The position numbers and the translations under genes are program-made. Below the pieces are notes generated by a model, which worked only from the letters and a program-made list of their open reading frames with translations, made no database searches and was not told the origin of the DNA. Below, piece after piece: positions 40,727 to 42,583 of a stretch of 42,583 nucleotides of DNA. Numbering within the stretch: position 1 is the stretch's first letter; each line of letters starts with the position of its first letter. Origin of the DNA: Clostridia bacterium (GTDB lineage Bacteria > Bacillota > Clostridia > Oscillospirales > Acutalibacteraceae); contig JAFSGP010000013.1 of NCBI GenBank assembly GCA_017440755.1, forward strand, positions 1-42,583, read 5' to 3'.

Positions 40727-40811
40727 CCCATTATTTCCAATAAATATATCCTTTGCCCGTTTATCCGACTTTAGTCATTTTGCCGCAAAAAAGCGGCACC
40801 CCCACCCTGCT

Positions 40812-40919
40812 CTGCAAATTTACAAAGACGACCCGCTGGACAACTCATTGACACCCCAAGAAAAATTTACGATTGCAGTACATAGTATTTTGAAACGGTA
40901 TAAAGAACAAGCGAGGTGA
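40812..40919 (+). pseudogene. C-terminal remnant of an unidentified plus-strand gene
   Basis: The frame reads LQIYKDDPLDNSLTPQEKF then TIAVHSILKRYKEQAR and stops at TGA 40917-40919. It looks like real amphipathic helical protein. It has no start codon with ribosome site, and upstream it runs into the str-operon promoter region. The stop lies inside a terminator-like hairpin (40906-40936), as at a true gene end. The parent gene was not recognised. Confidence 0.45.
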
Positions 40920-40936
40920 ATTTCACCTCGCTTGTT
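40906..40936. terminator. Terminator-like hairpin after FAD oxidoreductase / gene remnant
   Basis: A 15-bp near-perfect palindrome around GCGAGGTGAA / TTCACCTCGC. U content is modest on both sides (TTGTTTG on plus, TTGTTCTTTA on minus), so it could serve both converging frames. Confidence 0.6.
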
Positions 40937-40947
40937 TGAATCGAAAA

Positions 40948-42114
40948 TTATTCCAGAATATCTTTTTCGTGAATGACGACACCATTGTTTCTTAATTTCT
41001 CTTGCAGTTTTGAAACGTCAAGAGCAGAAAAATCATCCGTCATAGCGGCGGCGGTTCCGGCTGCCTGACCGGTTACGGCACAACAGGGAATAACACGCAT
41101 TACATCCCACAAGGTTTCATTGACGGATGTACAACGACCTGCAACGATCAGATTTTTCATTTCTTTATTATAAAGTGTTCTGAAAGGAACTTCATAAACA
41201 GGACCGCGATGTTTCCAATTTGAAACCATACCTATGGAGTCTTCAAAATAAGTATGCATTTCGGTATGCGCCAGTTCATATTCACCCACGATTTTTCGTG
41301 TCATACGAATTTGAGGGATAGTTGCAATGGCGGAAATAACCGCTTCTCTGTCGGTTTCTCTTTTTTTCAGCCAATGTTCCAGCGTTGTTTTATGCGAAAG
41401 ACAAACCTGCTCAGAAAGCTCTTTACCGTCAAGGCCGGTAAACCGACGGTTGGTAAGAGGTTTTTCTTCCTTTCCGGGCCGTTCTACGTCGGGGATATCC
41501 CAATCACCGAGCATTTGCAGATGATAGCCGCTTGGATTGGTATAATAATACCATGCAGCGAGTACATTTCCCCGCTCAAACAGGGCAGTCGGTACACCTG
41601 CAAAGTGGGCAATGTCGCAATCACCCGTAGCATCCACAATTGAGCCGACACAATACTCTGTTCTGCCGGATTTGTTTTCAACAAAAAGTGTAGTAATGCG
41701 GTTGTTTTCAGAAGATGCAGCAACAACATAACTTCCGTAAAGGATATCTACGCCATTTTCCAACAGTAGTTTTTCGGCTAAAATCGCAAACACGTGTGCA
41801 TTGTATTGCACTTCATAGCGCTTGTCTTTTTCCGTTCTTGTGCCAATATTATCCAGCCAATTTTCAGGGTATTTGTCTTCAGCACCATAGGTGATAGAAA
41901 GTTTTAATAATTCTTCGGCAATACCAAAAGAAACTTGATGCCCAAAACCGTCGCAAAGTGGTAGATATATTGTAACAAGACCTGCTGTTCCCAGGCCGCC
42001 AAGCATATATTGTTTTTCAAAAAGTTTAACCTTTTTTCCTTCGCGCGCCGCAGCAAGCGCAGCCGAAATTCCCGCAAATCCACCGCCACATACAGCGACA
42101 TCATATTTTTGCAT
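40948..42114 (-). CDS. FAD-dependent oxidoreductase (PF12831-type)
   Basis: 388 residues. The FAD-binding VAVCGGGFAGISAALAAAREGKKVKLFEK (5-33) is followed by MLGGLGTAGLV, IVDATGDCDIAHFAG in the middle and NLIVAGRCTSVNETLWDVMRVIPCCAVTGQAAGTAAAM near the C-terminus. This is the pattern of the large FAD_oxidored group found in Clostridia and Bacteroidetes sugar or organic-acid clusters. Substrate unknown; likely cytoplasmic. AAGGAGG precedes ATG 42114. Codon use is visibly more A/T-ending than in the str operon next to it, suggesting separate ancestry. Confidence 0.88.
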   Translation of the reverse strand: MQKYDVAVCGGGFAGISAALAAAREGKKVKLFEKQYMLGGLGTAGLVTIYLPLCDGFGHQVSFGIAEELLKLSITYGAEDKYPENWLDNIGTRTEKDKRYEVQYNAHVFAILAEKLLLENGVDILYGSYVVAASSENNRITTLFVENKSGRTEYCVGSIVDATGDCDIAHFAGVPTALFERGNVLAAWYYYTNPSGYHLQMLGDWDIPDVERPGKEEKPLTNRRFTGLDGKELSEQVCLSHKTTLEHWLKKRETDREAVISAIATIPQIRMTRKIVGEYELAHTEMHTYFEDSIGMVSNWKHRGPVYEVPFRTLYNKEMKNLIVAGRCTSVNETLWDVMRVIPCCAVTGQAAGTAAAMTDDFSALDVSKLQEKLRNNGVVIHEKDILE

Positions 42115-42145
42115 TTGAAGGCCTCCTTAATTACAGGTTTAAATG

Positions 42146-42174
42146 ATTGTATTACAAGCACTCCCAAAAGTCAA
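42146..42174 (-). promoter_or_regulatory. Promoter of the FAD oxidoreductase gene
   Basis: On the minus strand TTGACT (42169-42174), 17-bp spacer and TACAAT (42146-42151). Confidence 0.82.
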
Positions 42175-42266
42175 TCCGCAAGTATAAATCTCCCGCGTTA
42201 CAGATACTAACAGCGTAATTTGTAAAATTATTGTAGGGCGGAGGCGACCCTTTTCGTATACATACA

Positions 42267-42297
42267 AAAAGGCAGAGGTGTAACACCTCTGCCTTTT
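42267..42297 (-). terminator. Terminator of the malic enzyme gene
   Basis: A 14-bp stem AAAAGGCAGAGGTG / CACCTCTGCCTTTT (42267-42280 with 42284-42297) with a 3-nt loop and U-run on the minus strand. Confidence 0.92.
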
Positions 42298-42330
42298 GAT
42301 TTATTGTTAATGCAGCGTTTTTACGCACAA

Positions 42331-42583
42331 TTAAATTCTGGCAACTCCTGTTTCCTTAGCGGTTTTAATAACGGCTTTGGCAACGGCGTCGGCAACGCGT
42401 TTATCAAGTGCGGGAGCAATGATATTTTCCTCGGTGATTTCGTCATCGGGAATAAGCGAAGCCAATGCAAAAGAGGTAGCAACCTTCATTTCTTCGTTAA
42501 TGCAGGAGGCCCTGCAATCAAGAGCGCCGCGGAAAATACCGGGGAATGCTAAAACGTTGTTGATCTGGTTGGGGAAATCGGAA
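42331..42583 (-). CDS. NAD-dependent malic enzyme, C-terminal part (N-terminus outside window)
   Basis: The last 83 codons read in from the window edge to TAA 42331-42333. SDFPNQINNVLAFPGIFRGA (start of fragment), INEEMKVATSFALASLIPDDE and DKRVADAVAKAVIKTAKETGVAR are characteristic of the short bacterial malic enzymes that decarboxylate malate to pyruvate with NAD(P). Its 5' end, promoter and partner genes are not visible. Base composition is intermediate to AT-rich. Confidence 0.88.
   Translation of the reverse strand, partial: SDFPNQINNVLAFPGIFRGALDCRASCINEEMKVATSFALASLIPDDEITEENIIAPALDKRVADAVAKAVIKTAKETGVARI

Noticed and set aside
40690..40811. Upstream extension of the plus-strand remnant reading frame
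   Set aside because: The frame is open but covers the str-operon promoter on the other strand and has no start codon or SD; the protein-like signal begins only near 40812.

Overview
The window looks like a chromosomal segment of a GC-rich Clostridia bacterium, most likely a gut-type Oscillospirales/Ruminococcaceae relative. This is inferred from the gene set and order: dgt-dnaG-sigA, ylxM-ffh-rpsP-khpA-rimM-trmD, rpsL-rpsG-fusA-tuf, secDF, HPr with the Ser46 site, and YitT, DUF554 and YigZ proteins. Strong SD sequences, near-consensus sigma-A promoters with 16-18 bp spacers, and hairpin/U-tract terminators support the same view. There is no rRNA operon or CRISPR array; one tRNA gene is present.

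Layout. 1-831 (minus) is a secreted leucine-rich-repeat protein cut by the window edge. 935-3737 (minus) is an RlmD/TrmA-type RNA methyltransferase followed by a MATE transporter, behind a promoter whose -10 lies in a palindrome. 3856-5894 (minus) is a two-gene unit: a PHP-type hydrolase translationally coupled to a membrane-anchored cohesin-like protein with six 17-residue repeats. 6000-7926 (minus) is a HAD phosphatase and a SulP transporter lacking the STAS domain. 7927-8583 holds no normal gene, only an orphan promoter, a 26-codon ORF, decayed coding-like sequence and tandem terminators. 8584-10296 is phosphoglucomutase. 10433-14662 is a capsule/exopolysaccharide control operon (Wzz-like, CpsD kinase, CpsB phosphatase, CapD dehydratase) without glycosyltransferases. 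14851-16503 (plus) is a metallophosphoesterase and a YitT protein.

16556-20613 (minus) is dgt-dnaG-sigA; 20751-21678 is YigZ and L31; 21844-24134 is secD-secF; 24309-25586 is a PLP aminotransferase. 25868-25943 (plus) is tRNA-Val(GAC). It is followed at once by a 165-bp array of short hairpins with GNA-type triloops, then an AT-richer cassette: a four-helix-bundle protein, an overlapping P-loop kinase-like gene and a small membrane protein. 27559-29488 (plus) holds an acyltransferase-like protein, a DUF554 membrane protein and a PQ-loop/SemiSWEET-like mini-transporter.

29536-31858 (minus) has an iron alcohol dehydrogenase, TatD and HPr. 32056-35754 (minus) is the SRP/ribosome-maturation operon. 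36010-40576 (minus) is the str region with rpsL, rpsG, fusA and tuf. The right end (40812-42583) is AT-richer: a plus-strand gene remnant, an FAD oxidoreductase, and the C-terminus of an NAD-malic enzyme.

Most of the window is core machinery for replication, transcription, translation and protein export. The accessory parts are the surface proteins at the left, the exopolysaccharide operon, the tRNA-adjacent hairpin/four-helix cassette and the AT-rich right end. The hairpin array with its attached four-helix-bundle gene is the strongest candidate for an undescribed system.
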